Source: Margaritifera margaritifera (taxonomy: Eukaryota; Mollusca; Bivalvia; Unionida; Margaritiferidae). From it: a DNA stretch of 64,000 nucleotides. Made by a program: the position numbers and the translations under genes. This document shows positions 43,792 through 55,929 of the stretch, in pieces; the stretch's first letter is position 1; each line of letters begins with the position of its first letter. Location: the NCBI GenBank assembly GCA_029931535.1, contig JAQPZY010001414.1, positions 2,527,501 through 2,591,500 on the forward strand, read 5' to 3'. The notes under the pieces are model-generated. The model was not told where the DNA came from, did no database searches, and worked only from the letters and a program-made list of their open reading frames with translations.

Positions 43792-43955
43792 ACAAAGAGT
43801 ATCAAAAGTTCAGAAGATTGTATCTCAAGGTATTCCAGGTTAAGGCTAGTGTGACCATTCAGTCAGAAGACTTGAGCTATTTTCAGGAACTGGATGAAGA
43901 TAACGAGGCAGTTCGTGACGGAAGTAATGATGAAAGCAACCTCTCATCCAGCTGA
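43792..43955 (+). CDS. DUF1330-like protein, terminal exon
   Basis: Acceptor CTCTCTTTTGCAG, phase 1. It encodes KEYQKFRRLYLKVFQVKASV and an acidic tail (DEDNEAVRDGSNDESNLSSS), stop TGA 43953-43955. It completes the second domain repeat. All five exons join in phase from 38462. Confidence 0.65.
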
Positions 43956-44196
43956 AACGTTCCTGAATATGACATGGCAGAATCAAATGATGAAGATATT
44001 TCTGTTAAGCAAGACAGTGGTCATGAGCAAGAACAAGCGACGTAGGTTTGACAAGGGAGAGATGTAACGATATCAAATATCTCAGATGATAGCCGTCTTT
44101 TCAGTGTTGTCAATGTTGTCAAACAATACGTAACTGTTATTTTTACAATTTCTAAATTTGAAACAAATCCTTCAATCGTATACATACAAATTTAAA

Positions 44197-44202
44197 ATAA
44201 AA
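44197..44202 (+). terminator. Candidate polyadenylation signal AATAAA
   Basis: AATAAA 242 bp past the TGA of the DUF1330-like gene; another lies at about 44383. Confidence 0.4.
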
Positions 44203-44850
44203 AAAATGTAAAATCGTATTGAAGTATTGCGACATGCTTATTGATTAACATTATTCCACTGGTTTGCTCAACGAAAAGAAACCTAAAATGGATAGAATTG
44301 GGTTCAGTACTGAAATTCAGAAGAACACATTGAATCGGAGATGAAGGTCAAGAAAGTCCTCCTTGTAATGTGCCTAAAGTAAAATAAAATATTCAGATTT
44401 AAAATCATTGCATTTCTTATTTTTCCTTTTCTAACATCAGAAGAAAATTATTACGAGTAAAAATAAACAAATAAAAACAAGCAGTGGAATTGATATGTAG
44501 AATCAAAATTATATTAGATATAGGTTACAAAGAAAACGATTTAAATACATTTTTCAAAGGTTTTATAAAACAAATAAAAACTAGTTTCCTCTTTATACTT
44601 TGAAACATTGGAACCAAAGACAGGAACATGCGATGACCGGCTCCCTATTCTAGTGAGTCCGATTTCTCCTGTGCTTTTATACGCTTTTGCAATTTCCCCT
44701 TTCCTATAAACTTAAAGAGATTGCATCTAAAATTGTTAATGTAACTATGACTTCTCAAAATTGTAACAAGTGGGCGTTTCTAATTCTCATTAGGAGTTAA
44801 TCCATGTCTTGTTAATTATTAATATTTTCTGTCGTCGTCAAAATGTATTT

Positions 44851-44928
<78 letters not shown>

Positions 44929-45380
44929 AATTTCCTCGTTTCCTGGTGCATTCAGCACGTGGTAGGTGAAGTATGCCACACTAGCTACCTCATAGGCTCG
45001 TGTTCCAGACCCAATACAGAGCCTTTCATTTTGTCTCTGAAGCGTCTACCGTTTGGCGGTGAAAAAAAAAAAAAAAAAAAAAAAAAATTAAAGAAAATAT
45101 AAAACTTAAGAAGAACGTAAGAAATTAAAAAGAAAGGAATTTATTATAGTTTACACAGAAACAAAGGAAAACACTCATAGATGCGCATAAATCAATTCTG
45201 TGACACAAATTTGGCAACCTTCATATGTATAAAGTCGTTTACATCTAACCTGATCTTTAATGCGACAATTATTACAGTGTTTCTGATTTAAATAGTTTTT
45301 GAGCGAATAGTAATAATTTACCTATTTGTCTTATTGTTAAGGAGAAACCTCGATGCCTAGATAACGCTTTGATGTTGTGT

Positions 45381-45419
<39 letters not shown>

Positions 45420-46380
45420 ATACCTAGCAGCAACGTAAGCATTAGTTTTAGACTTTGAAATCAATGTTGTTGTTTTTTTCAATTTATTTCATGAAAAAGT
45501 GACAGAATTAACATTAAAAATTAAAAGTGCAGGTATTGATTTGACGGCTTAAACGTTGTCAGTATTATTTTCAACATCTATAATGAGGATCGATTCTTCG
45601 TACATCAAGCGAGGTATTCACCTGCCAAAAACAGTATCACTACGATTACCTCTGTGTTACGTCTAGGGGTTAGAAATAGTAACAAAAAAAAAAAGAACGA
45701 CCCAAACAAGCTTTCACAATTTATAAAATATAAATGTAATTTCCTAAAATATTAAATATTTCAAACAAACAAATTGAAAGAATTTAAAATAACTTACAGT
45801 TTAGAAATTCCTAAATAATCCTAAATGTCCTATTGAATTTTGATAATCCGGAAGTTAATCCAAAGTATTCCGAATGAAGTCACTAATGTGTTGATATGCC
45901 ACAAGAAACACAGTTTTAAATCATAATGTTATTAATCCCAGGTGAACTCCTGTGAATGTAGAATATTGTTAAGTTCCTTGAAGAATAGTACTCAAATCCA
46001 AAATGTACCATGTAAATAATAGATTTTCAACAGCTGATTTTACAAACAATAATAATCTTCCTCAATAACCTTATGATTCTGGAGAACTTAAAAAATGAAG
46101 ATTCAGTGGTTATTTTGGCATATATAATCTCTTACGGCGTAAAAGAGAATTTAACTTCTAATACTGCGACTTAGAATGATTTATCTCAACAACCTTCTTT
46201 AACCAATCAGAAACTAGGTCGCGCATGATATTGCCTGTAGTGCCTTCGTACTACAATGAAAATACCTTATTTCAAATCAACATGCTGTTGACATAGGACT
46301 CAATGCCATAAATCTGCACGTGGTTTCTCCATTGTGGGTTAAGCTGACCGACATAATTATTGATTTTCCCAGGACTTAAC
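44203..46380. other. Gene-free stretch with (TC)n, (GT)n and a poly-A-tailed insert
   Basis: (TC)n at 44853-44926 is followed by about 130 bp of unique-looking sequence and a poly-A tract (45062-45087), as in a small retroposed copy. (GT)n lies at 45378-45418. No gene is seen. Confidence 0.45.
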
Positions 46381-46587
46381 ATGACTCATGTAAACATGTT
46401 GACGTTCATTTGTACTTTACAAATAGCATATGCTACTGAATTAAGGAATTATAATACAATGATTATAAACCCAAATGAAAACTATTATAATTTAAAGATA
46501 ATACATAATGCCATAACATCTGATTCTCTTTTAAACAGTCGAACTTATTCGGGTCGCATTGGCAAGAGACGAAGACATTCCGATTGA
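46381..46587 (+). CDS. Putative small secreted peptide ORF
   Basis: 68 codons from ATG 46381. The N-terminus (MTHVNMLTFICTLQIAYA) could be a signal peptide, particularly from the second Met. The C-terminus has SGRIGKRRRHSD, where Gly followed by Lys-Arg-Arg-Arg is the classic amidation and cleavage signal of peptide hormones. No family is recognised, the ORF is short, and a splice acceptor (GATTTTCCCAG) sits just upstream, so it may instead be an exon or chance. Confidence 0.25.
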   Translation: MTHVNMLTFICTLQIAYATELRNYNTMIINPNENYYNLKIIHNAITSDSLLNSRTYSGRIGKRRRHSD

Positions 46588-46884
46588 GTACATGCGTTAA
46601 TTGGAACATCCTTGGCCTTTTGCATCGAATGCTAGAAAAAAATATCGGATGTAAATAATGACCATTTTGAAAAGCCCTCAAGCCCGTGGTGGTTATTACG
46701 TCATAATAACTTCATAATGTCACAATAAATAGATGGCGTTACATCACTAACAGCAACATTTGCACATAAATGAAACCGAACGCTTTCTTCAATTTTTTCA
46801 TTACAAAATTGCTGGAAGAGCGTTAAACATTAAATACTCAGGTATTTCATTAATTGTTAAAACGTCGTCGAGTTTTATTTTCAG

Positions 46885-47115
46885 GACCTATCATGTTATA
46901 AGACTCTGTTCTTTGCACAAATAGCCGGACGGATGTTTGTCCACCAAAAACTTACAAATTTGGGAAAGATCAATACGATTACATCCGAGTCTCTTCAGGG
47001 AGTCGAAGTTATTCAGCTTGACTCGGAAAGAGACGACGATGTTCCGAATGTACTTAAGTTAAACTTCAACTCTCAGAAAGAGGCTTACACTCTGCATAGA
47101 CAGTCATTTTCGTAG
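46885..47115 (+). CDS. Candidate terminal exon of an unknown gene
   Basis: A strong acceptor (GAGTTTTATTTTCAG) precedes an open frame of 76 codons (DLSCYKTLFFAQIAGRMF, then VEVIQLDSERDDDVPNVLKL) ending at TAG 47113-47115. The acidic DSERDDD segment and balanced composition look protein-coding. No upstream exon with matching donor was identified. Confidence 0.35.
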   Translation, partial: DLSCYKTLFFAQIAGRMFVHQKLTNLGKINTITSESLQGVEVIQLDSERDDDVPNVLKLNFNSQKEAYTLHRQSFS

Positions 47116-47236
47116 ACGGGATGAAACTGTTACGGCCCTTGCGCAATATTATTGTTTTTTGTTTTGTTTTGTTTTGAAGGAATTTCTTATAAATTTATTT
47201 CAGCAAGATTTACTCCTCTTGGGTATTCTTTTTATG

Positions 47237-47500
47237 AAAGACTCTTTTCTTTTTGTGGTTTTGTGGGTTTAATGCCATTTTTTAGTACATAATAGGCTTT
47301 GCATGGCGGCCAGTATATATGGTGGAGGAAGAACCCGTGAAAACCCAGGGAAGAACCACCGACCCATGGGAAGCTACTGGCAAGATTTTTCACATAGCCT
47401 CGTTCGCTGAGCCGAGACTCAAACCTAAGCGGACACAGGTGAGATATCAGTGATCTGTAAAAGCGAGCGCCTTAGACCACTCGGTCACCCGGGACCCCTG
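47237..47500 (-). mobile_element. tRNA-derived SINE
   Basis: On the minus strand the 5' end at 47500 reads GTGACCGAGTGGTCTAAGGC (A box of tRNA-Leu/Ser type) and later GGTTTGAGTCTCGGC (B box). The body has GGGTTTTCACGGGTTCTTCC and TCCACC, and a 3' tail TGGCATTAAACCCACAAAAC, as in invertebrate SINEs. The element is truncated or diverged at the tail. Confidence 0.75.
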
Positions 47501-48488
47501 TTATAAAAAGGAGGCAATACAAATCTAATTGGTGATAGTAAATTACACCCTTTGGTCCAAGATCAATACATTTCGTGCTGATTTAAACATTAAGGTGCAG
47601 GCACAATCTCAAACAATTGAACTGCTTCGTGATGAAATTAAATCATTGAAAAGAACTCTACGCTTGTTGATGAAATAAAAATGAAACATGGCACATTGTC
47701 ACCGAGAAACCCAATAAAGGAAAGAACGGGGTCTACGTTGTTCGGTCTCTGGTTTCCAAAAGCCCTGACATAATTTCACGTAAGACTGACATTACAACTG
47801 CACCTTGGGTTGACAGTAGAAATCTCGCTCAAATCGTTGGAAATATCCCACAGAATCCACTCCAGATTCACATCACAAAGCAATAAATGCCCCATTTAGC
47901 TCAACTCAAACTCAAAGTAAACTGTTAGTTTACATTGATCATTTTACTGAACATGGTATTTTGACCAGGACAGAGTATGGTCCAATTTCTGGCAACAATA
48001 TTGTGACAAGTATTGATTTGCATGCCCCTCCTAGCAAGATACCTACCATGGTTGATGCACAGGTCGAAATACATAACTCTTTTCGAAAACACATTACACA
48101 GCTGGGACGATATTGATGAGAATGTTGTATCTGAAGCTGGGCTAAGCGGGGAACTAGACGCTTAGCATCAATTATACTGTAGAAATCCTCAAGCAATTCC
48201 TGGAAGAATACAATACAGAATCGTTTTCTGTAAAGTTTATCCACAATAGACATAAAATGTCTAGGAGCCATTCGGATTGTATCTAACTAGTAATGTCATA
48301 TAGTTGAAAATGATGTAACATGGCCAAAATATATTTATATAAGGAGGTGGTACGGATCTCTCTCTTGCGAGATCGGATTACCTACCGCAAAAAGGAGCCG
48401 TGTCAACAAACCAGGCAATCGACACAAAACAGACATATTAGGACATTTCAAACAAGGATACCATACAAATCTGGCATTATTCCTGATT
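47501..48488 (+). pseudogene. LINE ORF1-like relic
   Basis: Decayed frames include a coiled-coil-like piece (QAQSQTIELLRDEIKSLKRT) and, near 47735-47885, SLVSKSPDIISRKTDITTAP and NLAQIVGNIPQNPLQIHITK. The position just before a PHD/endonuclease/RT series suggests ORF1 of the same LINE. Confidence 0.35.
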
Positions 48489-51400
48489 TTGACAGGTGAT
48501 ATCAAACTCAGTCCTGATCCCAACAATGACCGCTGTGGATTGTGTTCAAAGCAGGTCAGAAAAAAGAATAGGGTCATTGAATGCGATGACTGCCAAGGAT
48601 GGAATTATTTCAGGACCGTTGATACCAACAAAAATGAGTACGAATTATTAATATTAGTCGAATCCGATTGGTTTTGCCCAAACTGTACAGCAGAGTGTGG
48701 CCTATGTAATGGCACGTCCTAAATTCGCCCAACGTTGTGCAGTGTGACTCGTGCCACCTTTGGATCCACAATGACTGCTCATACATAGGTAATATAGAAT
48801 ATAATGCAAGTCGAGCTACACATTGTACTTAAATATGTTCTACATGTGACAGTCTAAATTTCTCTGAAAACCTTGTTTGAAAATAACCCACCCATTGAAA
48901 CTAAAAATAGATTTGATATCTTAAATAGGTAAGGAAATGGTAACACCTCATACAAATCCAAATACAAAAAAAAATTTAAAAATCTAAATTAAGTATCAAT
49001 GAACATAATTAGCATTGGGGTAAGAACTTGGAGTTACTTTCTTTTATAGATGTTGATAAACAAGACATCGTTGCTATAAAGGAAACCAAAATTGATAACT
49101 CAGTCACCACCTCTGATTTATTTCCGGAGGAATGTAATTATAATGTATATAGGAATGATATAACTTTAAATGGGAGACGAGTATTATTACTGGTAGATAA
49201 CTATTTGACGCAGAATTTAACAATAGGTCAGGATCTGCTTGGGCCAAAATTGTAATGAATGGATCATTCCATTACATAGGTAGTTGGTAATTCCTATGAC
49301 AATAAATGGATATTAGAAGTAAAAACTATATTATATGATGTTGGGTTTAGCTACGTATGGAGAAATGAAAGTTTTGTGTCAGTTAAATGGTTAACAAAAT
49401 TTGTAGAACTACGACAAAAATATAAATACAGACAAGCTTAGGAAGCTAACATTATTACGTCATCTAAAGGTCTTGATTACAGTTTATCTAAAACTAGTTT
49501 TGATTTAGAAAAGATCTATTTCGCATTACCAAAAATTATATCTAAAAGCTTATTTAAGTTTAGAACTGCAAATCATAGGTTTCCTGTTGAAACTGGTAGA
49601 TGGACCAATGTTTCCTATAACGAAAGATGTTGTACACTCTGTCAGTCGCAAGAAATAGGTGATGAATATCACTATCTTCTGTCGTGTTCTTATTTTCATG
49701 ATGAAAGAAAAAATGTATACCTCATTTTTACATTTCCAGGACTAACGTTTATAAATATAATAAATTAATGAATAAAGGTAACATACGACTATTGAAAAAT
49801 ATTTGCAGGTTCTTAGATTGTGTTTTCCGATTTTTGTAATCTCTGTTAAGCATTATGTAATGATATTACACGCTATATTCATGTTCTTTTTCTTATATAC
49901 CTCATATGTTGTAAACTTGTCTTATCTTGGTACAGAGGACCTACTAGCTTTCACTGTGGCAATATTCTCTTACTGAGATAACAGCTTGAGAAGATAAGAT
50001 CTGATAAGAACGGAAATAAAGCCCATATACATGTTATGGGGGGCTTTTAATTATAATAACATTAATTACTATGGAATACGCTTAGTAACTCAGACAGTCA
50101 GCTACTGATTGATATTATGACTGACCATGGCTTAGAACAAATAGTCGACTTCCAACTCGTGATAGAAATGTACTAGACCTCGTCCTGACCTCATTACCAG
50201 GCAAATTCTCATACATTCATTCACCTGACCGGTTTATTGACCATGATGTTATAACTTGTACCCTATCAATGCAAACACAAAAAACAAAAAACAAAAAACA
50301 AAAAATAAAAAAATAAAAAAACTGTCGAAAATTCTATTTGATTAGCTAAGGAAATTTCGATGCAATGAGATTGGAAGCTAGCGCCGTTACAGAATTCCAA
50401 TATTTAAACTGAATGGAAAAAAGAGGGATATTGAAGCAAACCTTTTCTACTACAGTTGAAACAAATATTTCTTCAAAATTGAACAGATCAGTTGTGTCAA
50501 TGCCATGGATTACAGACAACATTAGAAAACTAGTTCGTAGCAGAGACAAAACTCATGCTGAAGCAAAGCGTACCGGCAGTGAAATATTAGGAACAAAATG
50601 GAAACAGTTAAGAGTTGAAATTAAAGAAAATGCTAAAACTTCACATAACAGCTACGTCAACAACATGACTGGAAATCTAGACTTAGATTCGAAATCATTC
50701 TGGAAATACATCAACAGCAAAAAAAAAACAAGACAAACAAACAAATGTACTCACAGGCATTCCTGCACCAAATACAGATACCAAATTAGTCGAAATAGAT
50801 ACATATACAGAGAAGGCTGCAACACTGAACACACAATTCTGCCGTGTTTTTAATCACTTCAGGGACATGGCTTAACCACGCATATTCCCAAAAGTACAAA
50901 AAATGAATAATATAGTAGTAACGTGTTTAGGAGTGCAAAAGTTGCTCCATGGTTTAAACCCATCAAAAGCTTGTGGTCCGGATATACACATCCAAAAGTA
51001 CTTAAGGAACTATCTTCTGAGTTGGCATCAGTGCTTACACACCTCTTTCAACAATCTATGGACATTTGCAAGATCCCAACGGATTGGTCTCTAGTAGATA
51101 TATGCCTACTGTTAAAAAGAGGTGATCGCGCAATGGCCAGTAATTTCCGTGCAATCTCACTCACCAGTGTTCTTTGCAAAGTGCTAGTACGTATTGTTTT
51201 TTCTAACATCATGAAGTACTTGGATAACTTTTCTATCACATCTGAGAACCATCATGCCTTCGGGAAATTACACAGCTTCGAAACACAACTGTGTTGTGTT
51301 ATTGATGATTGAGCTAAACATTTAGATTAAAAGTGACCAAGTAGACATTTTTGTATTTGACTTGAAAAAAGCTGTAGACACTGTCCTCCATGACTTGTTA

Positions 51401-52050
51401 AAAAGTAAATTATTTCATTATGGAGTGCAGGCAAAATTCTACGCTGGATAAACTCTTATTTGTGTTTCCGAGAACAATGTGTAGTGATAAACGGTTCCAA
51501 ATCTGGCACAGTACTTGGACCAGTGCTCTTCTTCTTGCACATCAATGACATCATGATCGAAACTGAATCGGAAATTCGCCTCTTTGCAGATGACTGTGTA
51601 TGCTACAGATCAATCAAAACTGAGCAAGATACTAAGATATTACAAAATGACATTAATAAACTAGGACAGTGGGCATGCAAAAAGGGCATGCCATTCCAAC
51701 CTAAAAAATACAACATGATGCAAATAGCAGCAAGAAAGAAATACCATAAATCCAGTATGTCATATTCATTGGAAGGTAACACTTTTGAAAACCTCAATCA
51801 AAAAACTTTTTAGAGGTCACAATCACAAGTGATCTGAAATGGAACATTCAGATTAAGGAAGTATGTACCAAAGCAAATCGTACATTAGGCCTATTAAGAC
51901 GTGACTTGTCGTCTTGCCCGCACAATGCGAAAGAATTAGTTTCAAGGGTTAGGAAGACCTTTTTTAGAATATACTTGTACACTCTGGAACCCCACTTCCA
52001 TGTTTTAGAAGAACAAAATTATGTCACACTTAACGGTCATTACATTTTGT
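48489..52050 (+). mobile_element. CR1-like LINE relic with PHD finger, endonuclease and RT
   Basis: Order seen: a PHD finger at 48489-48720 (LTGDIKLSPD, then CGLCSKQVRKKNRVIECDDC, then WFCPNC) with a second Cys-rich piece after it. Then an APE-type endonuclease start at 49028-49255 (LLSFIDVDKQDIVAIKETKI). The endonuclease end and linker come at 50040-50850 (MTDHGLEQIVDF, WITDNIRKLVRSRDKTHAEA). RT follows at 50930-51800, with LNPSKACGPD, ISLTSVLCKVL and the active site RLFADDCVCY. Stops and shifts are throughout. A different LINE is inserted at 49285-50036. Confidence 0.8.
49285..50036 (+). mobile_element. 3' end of another LINE nested in the CR1-like LINE
   Basis: It encodes the C-terminal LINE block ISKSLFKFRTANHRFPVETG, then CCTLCQSQEIGDEYHYLLSC and FHDERKNVY, typical of 5'-truncated LINE copies. 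A 3' UTR follows, ending AAATAAAGCCCATATACATG. Host LINE text (KIVMNGSFHYIG before, GFNYNNIN after) resumes on each side. Confidence 0.75.
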
Positions 52051-53753
52051 TTTAATTTCTAATTTTAAACTTTATTGGCTTGAACTTGCATTTTTAATGA
52101 TAATCAAATAACATATTTACATTGGTGGATACTTTTGTGAAACAAGGATGACACATAATAAAAGAATGCGAGTTTGATGTGAAACTTCCGAAGCAAAAAC
52201 CCTTACTTCCTTAGCCTGTTTCATCTTCCATATATCAAAAAGTTAAATATTGACAAGGAAATAACTTGATATGAAATTTAAGGATTATTCAAGTGTAAAG
52301 TATTAAGGTTTCGATTCTAGTCCGTTGTAAAAAAAAGTAAGACATCATAAGGCTTGTGACCGTAATACAAAACGCCAGGTAAGTTTAATTTATGTGCAGC
52401 AGTGGTGGTTTACGAGGTATCACTAGACTAATTAAGCCGATCAATTGCAAATACACCTTACTGCAGTACTTAAAGAAAAAAAAGTAGCTGAATTTCTTCC
52501 TGATTGATCTGCATTCCCTCAACTCGTTGAAGTTTATCGTGAAAAAGAATATATTTTTACCAGATTCTGGAGAAATAGTGTGTTTATCACTTCCTGATAT
52601 CGGTAAACATTTTTATATAGTATGAAAAAATTTGGAGAAAAAATGGTAATTGGACGCCTTCAGAAGGTCTTCCTGTAATCTTATTCTCAACAAAATGCCA
52701 ATTAAACAATGGTGTTACACTAAAGAACCATTTCATTCGCTAATTTATGCAAATGATATCCAAATAATTTGAACCCGCTGTCTCTTTATATGGAACATCT
52801 TCAGATCCAAAATAATAAAACCATAAAGTAATTATTAATTTTACTAAGATTAGTTGATGGGCAATAGACCTTTATCTTTCCATCGAAAAATAAATGTTGT
52901 AAATAACAAAGAAAGAAATCAACCATTCAAACCTGAAATTGTCTTTCAATAATGCGTGAACCCAGTAGTATTCTTATTATGAATAAGACCATAAAACTCT
53001 ATATTTAATATGTACACAGTCTATCTTGGAATGTGCGTCTGAAACACAGGGCATATGTTCACAAGAAGATGGAAACAAAACTCGATAAATGTAGATAAAG
53101 TGCAATTAAGGCTGCAGTAAAATTTACTGGTCTTCTATAAAATTGTTCTATACAATCCCTTTATGTTGCGATCAGCTAGAAAGGTCTTGCACAATTAGGG
53201 AGGAATTAGGCGATTGTGAATATATGGTATTTTGATATATTTAATGAAGCACTTTGTTATGTGCTTGTTCTTCTGTCATAATGGAGATGGAAAACAAGCA
53301 AGTTAACAATTACGAGAAGCCCTAAAATGTCATCCCAGTTGCATAAAGAGTACACATTTTCGATAAAATGTCATCCCATTTTCATAAAGAGTACGCATTT
53401 TCCAGATTATATTTCTCATTCATAATTGCCCTCTATATTTCTCTCTTTCACGATATCATTAATGCTTCCAACTTAACTTTATTCAAAACTTATCTATTTC
53501 GTTTGAGACCTATACCATTCCCATACCATGCAATATGCAGATGTCACCTTAGGAGTCTAAAATCAAAGCTAAAATATTCTTGAAGCTCTCTTCATTGCGA
53601 CCTGTAGGTAGAAAATGTAGTTAATTCCCCAGATTTTAGATTTATTTTCTATATAGCGCTAGAGGTAATACTGAAAGTTAAAGCTTCATTAATTTATCAC
53701 TAAAATATTTCTGACCATGAAGGATTATATTTGCAATGCTTAAAATGTCAAAA

Positions 53754-53755
<2 letters not shown>
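52051..53755. other. Highly decayed sequence, no gene
   Basis: A possible RT scrap near 52735 (SLIYANDIQI) hints at another dead LINE. Otherwise there is nothing supportable. Confidence 0.35.
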
Positions 53756-53784
<29 letters not shown>

Positions 53785-53795
53785 TAACTGGTAAG

Positions 53796-53912
53796 TAGTT
53801 ATGGATGACATTTGGGGACAGAATTTTGCACTAGGGGACATTGGGAATTTAACATTACTCCATAGGTTTAACATTTCCATAGCACTATAGGGACTAGGGT
53901 AATTTAACATCA
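53796..53912. mobile_element. Possible relic of a Polinton terminal region
   Basis: ATTGGGAATTTAACATTACT, GGTTTAACATTTCC and GGGACTAGGGTAATTTAACA resemble the GGGAATTTAACAT and CTAGGGGAATTTAACATGGG words clustered in the outer 250 bp of the Polinton TIRs (12055-12265). It is short and diverged. Confidence 0.35.
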
Positions 53913-54228
53913 GTCATTAAAATCACATGGACCACTGTCAACATAACTTTGTTTGAAATGTGACACATGGAGGCCAAGTCTGCGTTGTTGTGATTCCAAG
54001 ATAATCCCTAACTCAATTAATTTGTCAATATGCAAGGATACGTATTTGAAAAATCATACATCTTTTGAGCTTCTTTGACAAACCTGTATGATGCATTTAA
54101 ACGAAAGTGATTTAATCTTTTCTATAACTTTAGAAACACTCCATTGGACTGGTAAAATGATACCAGCATCGGATATACTCATAAATCCTTTCAAAATACT
54201 AAACTCATCAATCTTCGTATTTTTTGCC

Positions 54229-54231
<3 letters not shown>

Positions 54232-54298
<67 letters not shown>
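54232..54298. repeat. (AT)n/(AC)n compound microsatellite
   Basis: AT run of about 25 units followed by ACACACAC. Confidence 0.95.
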
Positions 54299-54640
54299 TC
54301 ACATACAGTAGTAATTGTTTATTAGAAAAGGAAACATCTCTGCTCAAGTTGTGCTTGTAAACTGGTATCTTTGAGATTATAGGCGCACTATCAATTGTAA
54401 GCTGTTGTACATGAAGTTCTTATGATCAAATGATGTGCATAGTCAGTAGCAATTACAGCGTTTTGAATTTGCAACCCCAGATTAGCCCCTAGTTTCAAAC
54501 CAAATGCGTCTCAAAGAATTATGCATGCCATCAGACTTGTAATTGTCAGTGATCTTACATCATCAAATTGACTTTCATTTTCATGTACAACCAACCTAAG
54601 CTTTGACATCTCCTCAATTAATAAGAAAAATATAATTTTC

Positions 54641-54712
54641 CACGTGAGTCGAACCTGCAATGTCCTGATCAAAAGTATAACGCGCTAACTGACTCTCCCA
54701 CTGACACAATTA
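54641..54712 (-). mobile_element. tRNA-derived fragment (SINE head)
   Basis: The minus strand reads GGGAGAGTCAGTTAGCGCG, ACTTTTGATCAGGACAT (an anticodon-arm-like TTTTGATC) and GCAGGTTCGACTCACG (B box GGTTCGACTC). It is not a clean cloverleaf, so a pseudo-tRNA or SINE 5' end and not a working tRNA. Confidence 0.4.
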
Positions 54713-55929
54713 ACAAGTAAATGAAAGAACTCATACCGGAAGTTAAGAGGCTGGTTAGAAAACACGTGTGCGCACCCCCTTCTATATTAATTCAATGTAA
54801 AAACTACGCCATTTGAATTATTATTCCATGACTTATTATATGGCTCCATGTAATGGTAAGCATACATAATCTTGGAATAATTCTAGGTCTCCAAAATGTT
54901 GATAGCACTTCCACCAGCAATCATTTGAGTAGTTTTCACTTTGACAATTATCAATTTGGCCAACTCTTGTATGAAGACAAGAAATGTTCAATTTTGCTTT
55001 GAGATAACTGGCATGCCAAAATGTTCTATTTCTTGATTAAGTCAAGAAATAATTATTTCTCTTTAAGATAGGCACGCAAAATAAGCTATTTTCATGACTT
55101 AATACATGTTCATACAGGAGTCGGTAGTGGCTGACTAACATGTAACAAAGACTTATATACATCTGTATAAATATTGATCGGTCTGCTAGCAGACTGCTAA
55201 CAGACTTCTGCTTAGCTAACACTGTGCTGATAACTGGAAACCATATTTATGTGCATCGGTTGGGTTTGTAATACATTTCCAAGTGGGGCTACACTCAAAT
55301 ATAAAGGTCATGTCTGTAATGCATTTCCAATAATAGTTGTTGTGTATGTGAGTGTGGATGTGGATGTGAACGTGAATGCATATGTGATTGAGATTGTATT
55401 TGTCATGTCACAATCTCAAAGATGTCTATACAAATAGATTAATAGTAGCAGTTTTGTTGGTTACTGATCTAGGTCGAAGTCTTCTACCCCACATGACTAT
55501 CCTATTGCATGGGCACCTGTTAACTTTCCCATGTGGGCATGCATGTGATATGAGGAGTGAGTCATGGGGGGTAGAAGACTTTGATCTAGATCAGTAACAA
55601 AAATACAAAACTGGTACTATTACTCTACTTACCATCATTAACCCTTTTAAAAAATGGTTGATATTGGGGAGAAAAAAAACACCCAAAACAAGCAAAGCTT
55701 GGTTGACTGTTGATTATTGACCAATGGCCTGGATCTTTGCTCAAGGTACGTGGTCTTAATCTAAACTTACTGTGCAGAAAACAATATTTTCTTATTAGAC
55801 TTATCATGACAGTACCCTCTGACTTCTAAACCCTTGAATCTATAGATTTCCTTATTATGCTAAGTGCAAGCCAGCAACAAAGTTTAGTCTAGAGCAATAC
55901 TCTATGGAATAAAAATTATTTGATAAAAT

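Noticed and set aside
54641..54712. A functional tRNA gene
   Set aside because: A and B boxes are recognisable, but the acceptor and anticodon stems do not pair cleanly. A SINE head or pseudo-tRNA fits better.
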